In this document: one piece after another, positions 34,646-43,720 of the stretch
How positions within the stretch are numbered: the stretch's first letter is position 1
How the letters are laid out: each line of letters begins with the position of its first letter
Origin: DTWD01 sp963662965
GTDB taxonomy: Bacteria > Acidobacteriota > Vicinamibacteria > Vicinamibacterales > UBA8438
Direction: 5' to 3'
NCBI GenBank assembly: GCA_963662965.1
Contig: OY759970.1
Location: 372,001-436,000, forward strand
DNA: 64,000 nt
Made by a program: the position numbers and the translations under genes
The notes under the pieces: generated by a model
What the model was told of the DNA's origin: nothing
What the model saw: only the letters and a program-made list of their open reading frames with translations
Database searches by the model: none

Positions 34646-35241
34646 GACCCCACCTCCAGGCGGCAATACCATCCCACCTCGCCGTCCGTGAGTCTCGCCT
34701 TGTGCCGGTGGTCCTCGCGGCCGCAGGCCGGGGAGGCGGCGGTAGCCGGACACCGCCCTTTTGTGCGCCGCCGGTCGCGTCCAGGCCACAGGTACGAGCC
34801 GGCCAGCGGTCGCGGCACACGCGGCGACGTAGCCGGCTGACGCCGCCGAGCGGTCATCGCCGCCCACGCCACCGCGTTGTAGGGCTGCTGCGCCTGCCTG
34901 GGTGGCACCGACGTGCGCGGCATAGCGACGCTGCCGCAGAAGCGTGCACCCTCGGCGATGGCCACGCGCGGCGACACGATGTCGCCCTCCACTGTCCCGC
35001 CGTCGCGGATGTCACCCTTCTCGGGCACGGCGATGGTGTCGTTGACTGCACCGAGGACGACCAACGCCCTGGCGACCACCTGCGCCCTGATCGTGCCCTC
35101 GACCTGCCCTTCGATCATGAGGTCCTCACTCCCGTGCAACGCACCCTTGATGACGACCGACTTCCCGACATTCACAACGTTCCTCCCGTCCTGCTGCCCG
35201 CTTCCCGGTTTCACCGCTTCCTCTCGCTTCCACATGGTCAC
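34642..35241 (-). pseudogene. Bactofilin (polymer-forming cytoskeletal protein), degraded
   Basis: VVNVGKSVVIKGALHGSEDLMIEGQVEGTI and DIRDGGTVEGDIVSPRVAIAEGARFCGSVAM are bactofilin beta-helix repeats. Compared with usual members, about 20 residues between EGTI and RAQVVARALVVLG are missing (the KIELRQHVLTIGPNGRI turn), which would remove a rung of the helix. The C-terminal 90 residues are encoded by an inverted copy of the integrase-associated repeat and are not bactofilin. It is probably non-functional. Confidence 0.65.
34735..34835 (-). repeat. Integrase-associated repeat, inverted partial copy S5
   Basis: On the minus strand it reads CCGCGTGTGCCGCGACCGCTGG...GGCGCACAAAAGGGCGGTGTCCGGC, matching the upstream half of copy S2 at 43.55 kb. 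It supplies part of the altered tail of the bactofilin frame. Confidence 0.55.
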
Positions 35242-35329
35242 GTCCTCCCCGTACGAGCTCCTCGCGGCCGGCTGCGATCTCGTTGCGCACGGATCCGCGG
35301 TCCGCCCGGGCCAAGGCCCACGGAGTACC

Positions 35330-35490
35330 CGGCTGCCGGAAATGGTTACCCAGGCGCGATCCGCGGCGCACCGACGGGCGGTGTCCGGCCCCCGCCGCGC
35401 ACCGGCCTGCAGACTGCGAGCCGGTGGGCCGGCGCGCGCCCTTACGCGGTACCGCCTCGCACGAGCGGAGGGGCGTCGCGGGGCGCGGGA
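35330..35490 (+). repeat. Integrase-associated repeat, copy S3
   Basis: It contains GGGCGGTGTCCGGCCCCCGCCGCGC, then GCGCGCCCTTACGCGGTACCGCCTCGCACGAGCGGAGGGGCG. Here no integrase gene is attached, although the second module corresponds to the last codons of the integrase elsewhere. The bases between this copy and the bactofilin start hold no gene. Confidence 0.55.
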
Positions 35491-35679
35491 CCACCCACGT
35501 TACAGGAGATTCTTCGGTCCACGTACCCCCCACGTGCACTGGGGAAAAACAGGTAGATTCCAAACTGGACTCGTCACCCGGCCGATCATGCCGATCCGGC
35601 GCACCGGACGGCTTGAGACGAACCGACCGCGAGGCGGCCCGGTTGCAGGCCGTGTCTCCGGGACGTCCCCGCTGATGCC

Positions 35680-35775
35680 CGCGTCTCACGCCGTCGGGTG
35701 TGCCAGACCGAGGGCCCGCCCTGACGCGGTGGTGCGTCGCACGAGGCGGAGGGGCGGCGCGGGGCGTGGGCTGAC
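35680..35775 (+). repeat. Integrase-associated repeat, copy S4
   Basis: It contains GCCCTGACGCGGTGGTGCGTCGCACGAGGCGGAGGGGCGGCGCGGGGCG, the 3' module without an integrase. It lies 63 bases before the RlpA remnant. The 190 bases between S3 and S4 hold no gene. Confidence 0.55.
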
Positions 35776-35838
35776 TGGGTGCGCCCGCCCGCGGGGCCCA
35801 GCGGCGAGCCGTTTGACAGCCACGCGTGCCCCGCGGGC

Positions 35839-36053
35839 CACTACGATTTGCCGTTCGATGCGCGCGTCCGCGAACGCAATCTGAACACCGGCCGCGACGT
35901 TGACCTTCGGATCAACGACCGGGTCCCCTCGACACCCTGAACACGGGTCGCATCCTCGACGTGTCCTACGCCGCTGCGAGACAGCTCGAGCTGGTGGAGG
36001 ATGGTGTCGTCCCCATCGAGATCACCGTCGTGGTGTGGGAACCGTCCCGGTAG
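35839..36053 (+). pseudogene. RlpA-like (double-psi beta-barrel) lipoprotein fragment with frameshift
   Basis: HYDLPFDARVRERNLNTGRDVDLRINDR reads in one frame and LNTGRILDVSYAAARQLELVEDGVVPIEITVVVWEPSR in another. Together they give the C-terminal half of the RlpA barrel (LPFGTxVRVTNLxTGRxVxVRINDRGP...GRIIDLSxAAAxxL). A small indel near 35925 breaks it, and the signal peptide half is missing. Confidence 0.7.
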
Positions 36054-36185
36054 ATCGGGCACCGTGCCGCAGCTGCCGGTCCCGTCGACGACGAGACAGG
36101 CGCGTGACCGCAGGCGGGTCCAGCGAGGTGACACCCATGCGCATGTCCTCCAGAGACCGCGCCCCCCACCTGTGTCGCAGGCGCC

Positions 36186-36632
36186 TCACGCGTCCTTCTT
36201 GAAGCCGTTCTCGATCTGGCGATCTTTCGGGCTGACGAAGACCACCTCAAGGCGGGACGGCTCGAGGGCCTGCTCCGCCGCGCGTTGCGCCTCGTCCTCG
36301 CTGAGGGTCACCGCCTCGAAGAAGAGCCGTTGGGCCCGCGGGTCGCCTTTGGCCGCGTCGACGATCAGTCGGCGGATGATCGCCCGCTTCATCGACAGGC
36401 TGATCGTGCGATCGCCGTCACGGACGGGGATCAGGCGAGACGCTTCGTCGAGCACGATCTTCGTCAGCCGATCGGGCGGCTGCGCGGGTGTCCTGGACGT
36501 GGTGCCCTTCGGGCGGCCGCGCGGATTGCCGGACTGGCCGGGCTTGAAGCGATGCGCCTCAGGCGGGTGGCCGTAGCCGATGGTCGGGTGGCGCCGCTGG
36601 CGTCGGCCGAACCCCCGGCGGGCGCGGCTCAT
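36186..36632 (-). CDS. DUF5681-domain protein
   Basis: The product has 148 residues. GYGHPPEAHRFKPGQSGNPRGRPKGTTSR is the signature of DUF5681 (phage/GTA-associated small proteins). The helical rest includes RAIIRRLIVDAAKGDPRAQRLFFEAV. Its ATG overlaps the methyltransferase stop (ATGA). In phages these genes lie next to DNA methylase and terminase genes, so this is probably a prophage remnant. Confidence 0.75.
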   Translation of the reverse strand: MSRARRGFGRRQRRHPTIGYGHPPEAHRFKPGQSGNPRGRPKGTTSRTPAQPPDRLTKIVLDEASRLIPVRDGDRTISLSMKRAIIRRLIVDAAKGDPRAQRLFFEAVTLSEDEAQRAAEQALEPSRLEVVFVSPKDRQIENGFKKDA

Positions 36633-37262
36633 GTCGCCACCTCCTGCCCGCCCGCGACCGCTGGTTCCCCGGCCGCCAGCCGCGTGGCGTCGTCCGTGGC
36701 ATAGGCCTCCCAGCGGGCGAGGATGCGGTCGCAATAGATGGGATCGATCTCGCAGAGGCGGGCTCGCCGGCCAGTCTTTGCCGCGGCGATCAGGGTCGAG
36801 CCGGATCCGCCGAACCCATCGAGCACGATCTCGCCCCGGCCCGAGACGTCGCGGATGGCGTCGGCGATCAGGTGCACCGGCTTGACCGTGGGGTGCCGTG
36901 CGAGGTCCGCCATCCGGCCTGCCCGCTGGGTGTTGACGCCGCGGTACTGCCACACGTTGGTGCGGTAGCGGCCATGTTGGCCCAACTCGAAGGTGTTGCA
37001 GTGCGGGGCGGTCCCGTGCTTGAAGACGAGGATGAGCTCGTGGCGCGAGCGATAGAAGGTGCCCATCCCGCCGTTGTCCTTGACCCAGACGACGAGGTTC
37101 TTGAGTTCCGTGAAGACGGCCTCGCCCGCCGCGAGGATCTCAGGCAGATGGCGCCAATCCATGCAGACGTAGTGGACCGATCCCGCGACACTGTGCGCGG
37201 CCAGCGGCGCGAGGGCCTGCTGCAGAAACCCGGTGAACGCCTCGCGGCTCATCTCCCCGGCG
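36629..37262 (-). pseudogene. DNA methyltransferase (N6_N4_Mtase), N-terminus lost
   Basis: The sequence contains GSVHYVCMDWRHLPEIL, LVVWVKDNGGMGTFYRSRHELILVFKHG, RHPTVKPVHLIADAIRDVSG and VLDGFGGSGSTLIAAAKTGR, that is the C-terminal half with the AdoMet-binding FxGxGST motif. The catalytic DPPY motif and the usual ParB-like N-terminus are missing, cut by the IS6 repeat at 37263. It probably belonged to a prophage; it cannot methylate as it stands. Confidence 0.8.
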
Positions 37263-38068
37263 GGCTTTGTCAGGTTAACATCGCACGGACAGGCTTCGCC
37301 TCCGATGAGATCGCGACTCGGACTCTCGATCTAGACACACGTCGCCTCACGCCAGACCCCGAAGGCACGTTCGCGTAACAGGCGATGGTGGACGGCTCGC
37401 ATCAGATGACGGCCGGTGCGAAAGAGATTCTGCACGAGTCCGTGCACCGAGAGAAATCGCTGCGCCTGTGCCGTGGACTTGAACCCCCGCATCTGCCGCT
37501 CGCGTTGTCGCGTCGGCTGATGCGAGACCTCGGCTCGGTTGTTCTCGTACTGCCGCGTGCTATGTGGGACGGACGGCATCACCGTGCGGTGCGCCGCCGC
37601 GTAGCTCCGCAGCCTGTCCGTGATCACGCGGGTGGGCAACCGGCCCTGTCCCTTCAACACCTTGCGGAAGAATCGTATGGCCGCCCGGCGATTGCGTCGA
37701 GACTGGACAAGGATGTCGAGGAGGTCGCCGTCCTGGTCGACGGCCCGCCAGAGATATCGGCGTTGTCCTTGAATCGTGGCGAAGACTTCGTCCAGATACC
37801 AGGTGTCCCCCAGACGGCCACGGTGGCGCCGGAGCGTGCGCGCATACGTCGGACCAAAGGTCAGACACCATTGTCGGATGGTCTCGTAGGTGACCGTGAT
37901 CCCCCGTTGCGCCAGGAGATCCTCCGCATCGCGAAAGCTGAGAGAAAACCGGTGATACAGCCAGACCGCGTGGCTGATGATCTCAGGCGGGAATCGGTAG
38001 CCGCGATAGCTCGGTGTCTGGCTGCTCATCCGTCCACTGTGCCACTTGCACTCTCAACCTGACAATGC
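37263..38068 (-). mobile_element. IS6-family element (806 bp)
   Basis: The terminal repeats are GGCTTTGTCAGGTTAAC and CTCAACCTGACAATGCC. The left flank is a methyltransferase gene and the right flank a transposase fragment, with no 8-bp duplication, so the element has mediated or accompanied a deletion. Confidence 0.85.
37331..38029 (-). CDS. IS6-family DDE transposase
   Basis: The product has 232 residues and is intact. The catalytic contexts are DTWYLDEVFATIQG, VITDRLRSYAAA and NNRAEVSHQPTRQRERQMRGF. It is more similar to the copy at 23.4 kb than to those at 11.5 and 60.7 kb. Confidence 0.92.
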   Translation of the reverse strand: MSSQTPSYRGYRFPPEIISHAVWLYHRFSLSFRDAEDLLAQRGITVTYETIRQWCLTFGPTYARTLRRHRGRLGDTWYLDEVFATIQGQRRYLWRAVDQDGDLLDILVQSRRNRRAAIRFFRKVLKGQGRLPTRVITDRLRSYAAAHRTVMPSVPHSTRQYENNRAEVSHQPTRQRERQMRGFKSTAQAQRFLSVHGLVQNLFRTGRHLMRAVHHRLLRERAFGVWREATCV

Positions 38069-38658
38069 CCTGGAAGACGTTCCTGCAGGCGCACTGGGAG
38101 GGCCTGGCGGCCTGCGATCTGTTCACCGTCGAGGTGTTGACGCTGGCGGGGCTCAGGCGGTACCTCGTCTTCTTCGTGATCGAGCTGAGATCCCGCCACG
38201 TGACCATCGCCGGGATCCACCCGCAGCCGGGCGGCGCGTGGATGGAGCAGCAGGCCCGCAATTTGACCGACCCGGTCGATGGCTGTTTGCGCAGGGCGCG
38301 CCATCTGATTCACGACCGCGATCCCCTCTCTACGCGGGTCTTTGGCGAGATCCTGGAGAGCGCCGGTGTTCAGCCGATTCGGCTGCCGCCGAAGAGTCCC
38401 AATCTCAACGCCTATGCCGAGCGGTTCGTCAGGTCGATCAAAGAGGAGTGTCTCACACGCGTGGTCCCGCTCGGCGAGGGGCATCTGCGTCGTCTCGTCT
38501 ACGAGTACATAGAACACTACCATCGCGAGAGAAACCACCAGGGACTCGACAACCAGCTCCTGCAACGACCACCACCTCCGCGAAGGCCGGACGCCGACGT
38601 TCGGCGGCGGGTACGCCTCGGAGGATTACTCAGTTTCTACAATCGAGAGGCCGCATGA
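38069..38658 (+). pseudogene. DDE transposase (integrase-core), N-terminus lost
   Basis: The frame WKTFLQAHWEGLAACDLFTVEVLTLAGLRRYLVFFVIEL...LIHDRDPLSTRVFGEIL...PNLNAYAERFVRSIKEECL covers the whole DDE domain. The C-terminus is FYNREAA, and the element end GGTCGACCGATTAAACGCAC follows, to about 38684. The N-terminal HTH part is cut by the IS6 end. The element had entered the second copy of the secreted-protein gene. Confidence 0.75.
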
Positions 38659-38684
38659 GGGGTCGACCGATTAAACGCACCTTA

Positions 38685-38943
38685 CGAGGTCGCTAGCCAG
38701 GCCCCGAACCCGCACGGCGCCGAAGATCGACACGTCCACGGCTTCGGGGGTCTCAAGATTCTTCGCCACGGCTCGGCCGGCCAGGACATCCCGCCAGTCC
38801 CTGTCGGAGTAGCCGATCTGGTCGGTGAGGTAGCGGCGCAGGGTCTCCCGGGTTGGTTCCACCCGTGGTTCGGCTCCTCCGACCGCGATTGCGGCGCCCA
38901 GCAGCGATAGAATCACCACCGAGACTGTGTTCACACACCTCAC
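38685..38943 (-). pseudogene. Second copy of secreted-protein gene, first 86 codons
   Basis: The sequence is almost identical to the start of the gene at 13895-14974 (MRCVNTVSVVILSLL...VRVRGLASDL) and is then interrupted by a transposable-element end. The duplication includes the upstream region and the beginning of an IS6 repeat. Confidence 0.8.
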
Positions 38944-39006
38944 TACATGATTCTAGCGGCGTGCCGCTTCGATGGCATTGACGCCCCTATATGTCAAGAC
39001 GGCCGC

Positions 39007-40092
39007 TCAGGAGGCTTCACTGAGCTGTTGGCGCGTGCGGAAGTCTCTCATGACGCGCTGATAGATTTCCCGAGCGAGAACGCGTGTAAGGCATCGGATG
39101 ATGTCCCGTTTCGTCCGTCCATCCGCCCTGCGTCGGATGACAGAGTCGATCGTCGGCTGGTGATAGCGCATACGGACCACGACGGCTCGATGGAGGGCGG
39201 CGTTCGCTTGTCGGTGGCCGCCCCGATAGAGGCGGTGTCGACCGGTGGTCATCCCGGAGGAGGCGGGGACGGGACACGCGCCGCAGAGCTTGGCAAAGGC
39301 GGCTGCCGAGCGAATCCGCTCAGGGTTATCCCCGAAGATAATGAACATCGCGGCGGCGGTGTTGGCGCCAACGGCGAAGCCCTCCCGGAGGGTGGGCGAC
39401 GTCTCGGCGGTGAGTCGGGCGAGGTGTAGGTCATGCGTCGTGATTTCGTCGGCGAGGGTGAGCCAGCGACGGGCCAGTGACCGGAGCGTGTGTTTCCCGG
39501 ATGCGACGGGCGTGTCGAGCGGACCCGGTCGCAGTCCCGCACAGCGGGTGACGAGCGCGCGATCGGTGAGGGCCTGCAAGGGCTCTCGCAGCACCGGTGG
39601 CGCATTGACGAGGATCTGTTGGAGCGTGCTCATCGCGGTGGTGCGGGCTTTGACCGCGCTATCTCGTGCGACTTTGAGCTGCCGCATCATCTCGACGGCG
39701 CCGTCGGCCGTCTTGGGCGTCGCGGTGGCTTGCCCCGCGAGCACCGCGCGGGCGGCCGCCTCAGCGTCGATAGTGTCCGACGTGCCCGCAGCTCGACGCA
39801 GACGCCGATCGACTCGATTCACTTCCACGACCCGATGACCCGCGCGGTGGACCGTACGGGACAGGCCGACGCCGTAGCCGCCGGTCCCTTCAATGCCGAC
39901 GGCCTCGATGCCACCATACGCCTCGGCCCAGGTGAGCAGCGCTCGATACCCCTCCGAATCGGCACCGAACGAGTGGGCGCCCAGGCGGATGCCCCGGCTA
40001 TCGATCGCCACCGCGACGTGCATGTGCTTGTGGGTATCGACCCCGACAATCACCGTCTGCGCGTCGTGCAGGTTAGACACGCTGTGCGTCAC
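39007..40092 (-). CDS. IS110-family DEDD recombinase, diverged
   Basis: The product has 361 residues. VIVGVDTHKHMHVAVA, GIEGTGGYGVG and SDTIDAEAAARAVLAG give the DEDD residues; KLCGACPVPASSGMTTGRHRLYRGG gives the serine domain. Roughly three quarters identical to the A/B proteins by eye. GAGGAGG lies upstream of the start. Confidence 0.94.
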   Translation of the reverse strand: MTHSVSNLHDAQTVIVGVDTHKHMHVAVAIDSRGIRLGAHSFGADSEGYRALLTWAEAYGGIEAVGIEGTGGYGVGLSRTVHRAGHRVVEVNRVDRRLRRAAGTSDTIDAEAAARAVLAGQATATPKTADGAVEMMRQLKVARDSAVKARTTAMSTLQQILVNAPPVLREPLQALTDRALVTRCAGLRPGPLDTPVASGKHTLRSLARRWLTLADEITTHDLHLARLTAETSPTLREGFAVGANTAAAMFIIFGDNPERIRSAAAFAKLCGACPVPASSGMTTGRHRLYRGGHRQANAALHRAVVVRMRYHQPTIDSVIRRRADGRTKRDIIRCLTRVLAREIYQRVMRDFRTRQQLSEAS

Positions 40093-40345
40093 TGTCGCCT
40101 CCTCGGGTTGCGGCGCTGGCTGGTCCGGGCGGGCGGACAGGACTGTGATGGGCCGTTCGTGCGGCAGGCCCCTATCGGGTCACGGCCCATCCGGTCAGCG
40201 AGCTACCGAATGATTCGCCGGTGGGCGATGACCGACAGATCAAAACGAGGACACGAGGTCAGTCAACTTGAGGGTCAGGCCATCACCCACCGGCACCCAC
40301 CAGTGTCACCGAGCGACACCGATAGGCGGGAGAATGATGCTCACA
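40093..40345 (-). ncRNA. Predicted IS110 bridge RNA region, element C
   Basis: The homologous 17-pair helix is GCCGGTGGGTGATGGCC with GGTCATCGCCCACCGGC. Relative to element B it has compensatory changes (C-G to T-A, G-T to A-T, G-T to G-C). The target-loop word is CAAGTTGAC (plus strand GTCAACTTG at 40262-40270), identical to this element's own left flank (40346-40354) and different from the A/B word at one position. The donor-loop words ATAGGGG and TCACAGTC are kept. Confidence 0.8.
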
Positions 40346-40471
40346 GTCAACTTGACAGTACCGGCGCGCGGCCGGACGGCGCCTGCCTACGTCACGCCCG
40401 TGACGCCAGTTGCCCGTCTCGAGGTGCCACCCCGCGGGGATCCATCGATTCACCAACGCCTCTGGCCGGTG

Positions 40472-41242
40472 CTACGGCCCGATCGCTGTCGAGAGCGTGA
40501 TGCGCTCGACGAGCACCGTAAACGCCGACCCTGTGTCGTCGCCGTCGGAAGACAGCCACACGGCGACAGTCTCGACCGGTGGGGTCAGTGACACATCGAG
40601 GTCGAACGTCCCGTCGGCGCGGGGTACTGCCACGACCTCTTCCTCGAGTAGGTCGCTTCGTGGATGGACTCGGCGCTGTCCGACCTGGTCTGGGTCGATG
40701 CCGACGTTGAAGAAGCGCACGATCGAGATACCTTGATCTGGCAGAGCCAGCCCATACAACCTCCGCACCCACTCCGGAGCGAACATTCTCCTGAATGTGC
40801 CAAGCCTCCGGCTGCCGGTCAGGACCAGACCTGCCCTGAAGACGTAGTCGTCGAAGCCCTCGCTTCCCTGCCTCTGCCCCGCGAGGCGAAGGGTACCATC
40901 GACCCGCCCCCGCACCGTGAGACCCGAGACCGCCATCGGAGCCGATAGCGGGTAAACAAACGGCGCGGCGGAATCGTCGACCTGGATGCGCAACCCGAGA
41001 GGAGAGAAATCGACGTCATGAGGAGGGATATTGCTGTAGCGCAGAAGCTGCCATCCCTCGTCGTCATCCAGGGGAATCACCACCGAAACCGCTTCCGTCT
41101 GCAGGGGCGGCCCCACCTGAGGCGCGTGCGTACGCACCGGGAGCGCCGCCTCGGTTCCCATCAGCAGGCCGAACAACGCCAGGGTCCCGGCGACTCCCGG
41201 TCGTCTCGGCGTCACGATCGAATCGATCTCGCCTGACAGCAC
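40472..41242 (-). CDS. Exported protein of unknown function
   Basis: The product has about 256 residues. A hydrophobic leader (GVAGTLALFGLLMGTEA) follows a short basic stretch (TPRRP), so either the GTG at 41242 or the one at 41215 could start it. The mature part is beta-rich (TLRLAGQRQGSEGFDDYVFRAGLVLTG; FDLDVSLTPPVETVAVWLSSDGDD). No family is recognised. A group II intron ends 13 bases upstream of the first start, which probably removed the promoter. Confidence 0.6.
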   Translation of the reverse strand: MLSGEIDSIVTPRRPGVAGTLALFGLLMGTEAALPVRTHAPQVGPPLQTEAVSVVIPLDDDEGWQLLRYSNIPPHDVDFSPLGLRIQVDDSAAPFVYPLSAPMAVSGLTVRGRVDGTLRLAGQRQGSEGFDDYVFRAGLVLTGSRRLGTFRRMFAPEWVRRLYGLALPDQGISIVRFFNVGIDPDQVGQRRVHPRSDLLEEEVVAVPRADGTFDLDVSLTPPVETVAVWLSSDGDDTGSAFTVLVERITLSTAIGP

Positions 41243-41255
41243 TTCTTGTCACATG

Positions 41256-42074
41256 GTCGGGTAGACCAGGGTCGTTGCTGACCCTGGCCCCCCACAGATC
41301 CGGACGTGCGGGTTCTGCCGCATCCGGCTCCTCGACAGACAGCTTCGCTACGCGCCGTCGCGTACCCGCTGGTCCAGGAAGCCAGGCGATGGCCACCGCC
41401 ATCCCTAAGGCTTGTCTGGCCAGTTCGGCTATCCGTTGTCGTGACGTGGAGACGGGACCCAACCTCGGTGTGTTGGCCGTCTTTCCCTCCAACGGTGCCA
41501 CCTGCCGGTGCCCCTTCCCTCCACGGGGTCTCGTGGGCTCAATTCCCCCGCTTCGGCGGTACTATGAGACTCCGACTCCTCGCCGTCCATCCCCCCGCGC
41601 TTCGTTGCCTTCGCCCGGCGGTACCAACCGAGCACCTGCGGTTCGCTCCGTCGGACGCCAGGTGCGACGTCCACGGCCTCGGGCGTGGTGAGCCGGTGCC
41701 CGCGCCCCGGCGGTCTTTACGATGGAGACGACGAGGCCTCCCGGGTTCCCGGGAAACCCACCCGCACGCATGCCACGCGCTCCGACCCCGGCAAGGTCCC
41801 CGCCTCCACGGCCTCTCAGAGGCGGCGATGTAGCCTTCCGTCCAACGCACGACGTCGGCCCTCGCGACCAATGCATTTCGGGGCTCAATCACGCGGCCTA
41901 CGCACTCCCTGTGAACGCTTCGCGCCCTAGGTCACCCCAGGCCCACGCATCACTCGGTTCCGGCTGGTGGCCGACCTTGGCCGGATGGGGTTGGATACCC
42001 ACAGGGTTTCGAACAAGGTTTCGAAGATCACATCACGGCATCTTGTCCCCCTTGACCGGGCTTTCCCGGCACAC
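41256..42074 (-). mobile_element. Group II intron copy 4 (819 nt), variant
   Basis: It is recognisable from the GTGTGCC 5' end to CTACCCGAC, with domains V and VI intact and several scattered substitutions and short indels relative to the other copies. Its 5' exon is an IS3 OrfB gene (CACCAGCGT) rather than an IS5 end; this can still pair with GCGTTGG using GU pairs. The 3' exon is unrelated to OrfB. Confidence 0.75.
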
Positions 42075-42438
42075 ACGCTGGTGCATGGGCTGCCCTGGTC
42101 GCTATTGAAAATCTCTGGAGGGCCATCACGCTCGAGCGCCTCGTGCACCGCCTCGACGCAGAAGCTGGCAGCGAGCGTGTTGGACAGGCGCCAGGACAGC
42201 CACGTGCGGCTCGCCCAGTCCATCACGGCGACCAGGCACAGAAAGCCCCGCCGCAGGGGGATGTCGGTAACATCCGTGCACCACACGTGGTTCGGCCGCG
42301 TGATCGGCAGATCGCGCAGCAGGGAGGGAGAGATCCGGTGCGCCGGGTGCGGCTGAGACGTCCTGGGCCGCGGGTAGAGCGCGTGCACCCCCAGCAGTCG
42401 CATCAGGCGGCGCACCCGCGTGCGAGAGACCCTGTCGC
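42075..42438 (-). pseudogene. IS3-family OrfB, central fragment
   Basis: The frame reads RVRRLMRLLGVHALYPRPRTSQPHPAHRI...PNHVWCTDVTDIPLRRGFLCLVAVMDWASRTWLSWRLSN...IFNSDQGSPCTSV. It matches the intact OrfB at 59.2 kb and covers the first two catalytic Asp residues. It is cut by the intron on one side and IS5 on the other. Confidence 0.8.
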
Positions 42439-43521
42439 GGCGTTGGTGCGCTGATTCAGCGCGGTGGGCGAGCAGTGGCCGGCATGTTGACCATCGCGAC
42501 CGCCGGCGGGTCATGATCTCGATGTGAAGTCGAGAGTGCATCCGAAGTACACGACAACGTATCGCGTCGGGAACTGGGCCGAGTACGACCGAGCCCTCGT
42601 GCGGCGAGGCGACGTCACCCTCTGGCTCACGCCCGACGCGATCGCCACGTGGGCAGCGGCTGACGTCGGCAGGCGGAGCGGGCAACTCCAGTATTCCGAT
42701 CTCGCCATCGAAACCGCCCTGACGCTCAGTCTCCTCTTCCACGTACCGTTGCGTCAGACCGAGGGCGTCTTGACCTCGATCTTCGGGATGCTGGGCGTCG
42801 ATCTCACGGCACCCGATCACACCACGCGCTCGCGACGCGGTCAGCATCTCGCCCTCGCGCTTCGGCGCGCCCGCCCGGGCACCAGCCTGCACCTCATCGT
42901 TGACCGCACCGGACTGTCCATCGTCGGCGAAGGTGCGTGGGCCGCGGCGACACATGGGGGCCGAGGGCGACGCGGCTGGAGGAAGCTCCATCTCGGCGTG
43001 GACGGGTCCCGTGTGATCGTGGCCTGCGCGCTGACTGCGCCGACGGCCGATGACGCGATTACGGGGATCAGTCTGGTCGACGAGGTGGAGGGACACCTCA
43101 CCAGAGTGACGGCGGATCCGGCCTCCGACACGCTCGCGTGCTAGGGTGCGGCCGGTGCGCGAGGGGCGCGGGTCGTGGTGCCGCCGACCAAGACCGCGTC
43201 GTTGTCTCGACGGGGCGCCCGATCAGGTGCCCGCGATCGGACGATCAGGAGGGTGAAGGCGCTCGGCCGGCGACGGTGGACGAAGGCGTCTGGTTCCCAT
43301 CAGCACGCGCGCGTGGAGAATGCGTTCTTCCGGTACACGTCGATCGTCGGCGACTGTCTTCGGGCACGCCGTTCATCGGGGCAACGGCGTGAGGCCGTGC
43401 TCGCGTGTCACGTTCTGAACCGGATGACCGAGCTTGGCAGACCCGTCTCGTACCGCATCGGGAGGTGACGGGCTCGACGGTTTGAAGCGCGTAGGCCTGC
43501 CCGCATCCGCGCACCAACGCC
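42439..43521 (+). mobile_element. IS5-family element D (1083 bp)
   Basis: The terminal repeats are GGCGTTGGTGCGC and GCGCACCAACGCC, perfect over 13 bases. It is the same size as, and nearly identical to, the inverted copy at 46695-47777. Confidence 0.88.
42524..43468 (+). pseudogene. IS5-family transposase with one amber codon
   Basis: The frame is full length from MKSRVHPKYTTTYRVGNW to GRPVSYRIGR apart from TAG at 43142-43144 (SDTLAC-stop-GAAGARG). The sister copy has TCT there. It also has AS for AY in the second catalytic block (ADPASDT), which may reduce activity anyway. Confidence 0.82.
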
Positions 43522-43529
43522 GCGTTCGG

Positions 43530-43720
43530 CCGCGTCGGCCCGCCCCGTCGCCGCGTGTGCCGCGATCGCTGGCCAGCCCGTGCGGTGGGCCTGTACGCGA
43601 CCTGCGGCGCACAGACAGGCGGTGTCCGGCCCCCGCCGCCCGGCTCGCGGGCGTGCCGCGCGCCCTTACGCGGTGGTGCGTCGCACGAGGCGGAGGGCCG
43701 GCGCGGTGCGCGGGGCAGCG
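43530..43720 (+). repeat. Integrase-associated repeat, copy S2
   Basis: It reads CCGCGTGTGCCGCGATCGCTGG...GGCGCACAGACAGGCGGTGTCCGGCCCCCGCCGCC...GCGCGCCCTTACGCGGTGGTGCGTCGCACGAGGCGG. It overlaps the 3' end of an integrase fragment, as copy S1 does at 31.4 kb. Confidence 0.6.

Larger units (their letters stand above)
38980..40345 (-). mobile_element. IS110-family element C (1366 bp), distinct subtype
   Basis: It splits GGCATT (38974-38979) from GTCAACTTGACAGTACC (40346 onward), the same target point as elements A and B. The transposase and non-coding end are clearly diverged from A/B, yet the target is equivalent. Confidence 0.88.

Noticed and set aside
31300..35775. Integron with attC sites
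   Set aside because: The recombinase lacks the integron-specific region, the repeats vary in orientation and overlap the integrase 3' end, and no cassette array of small genes is seen.
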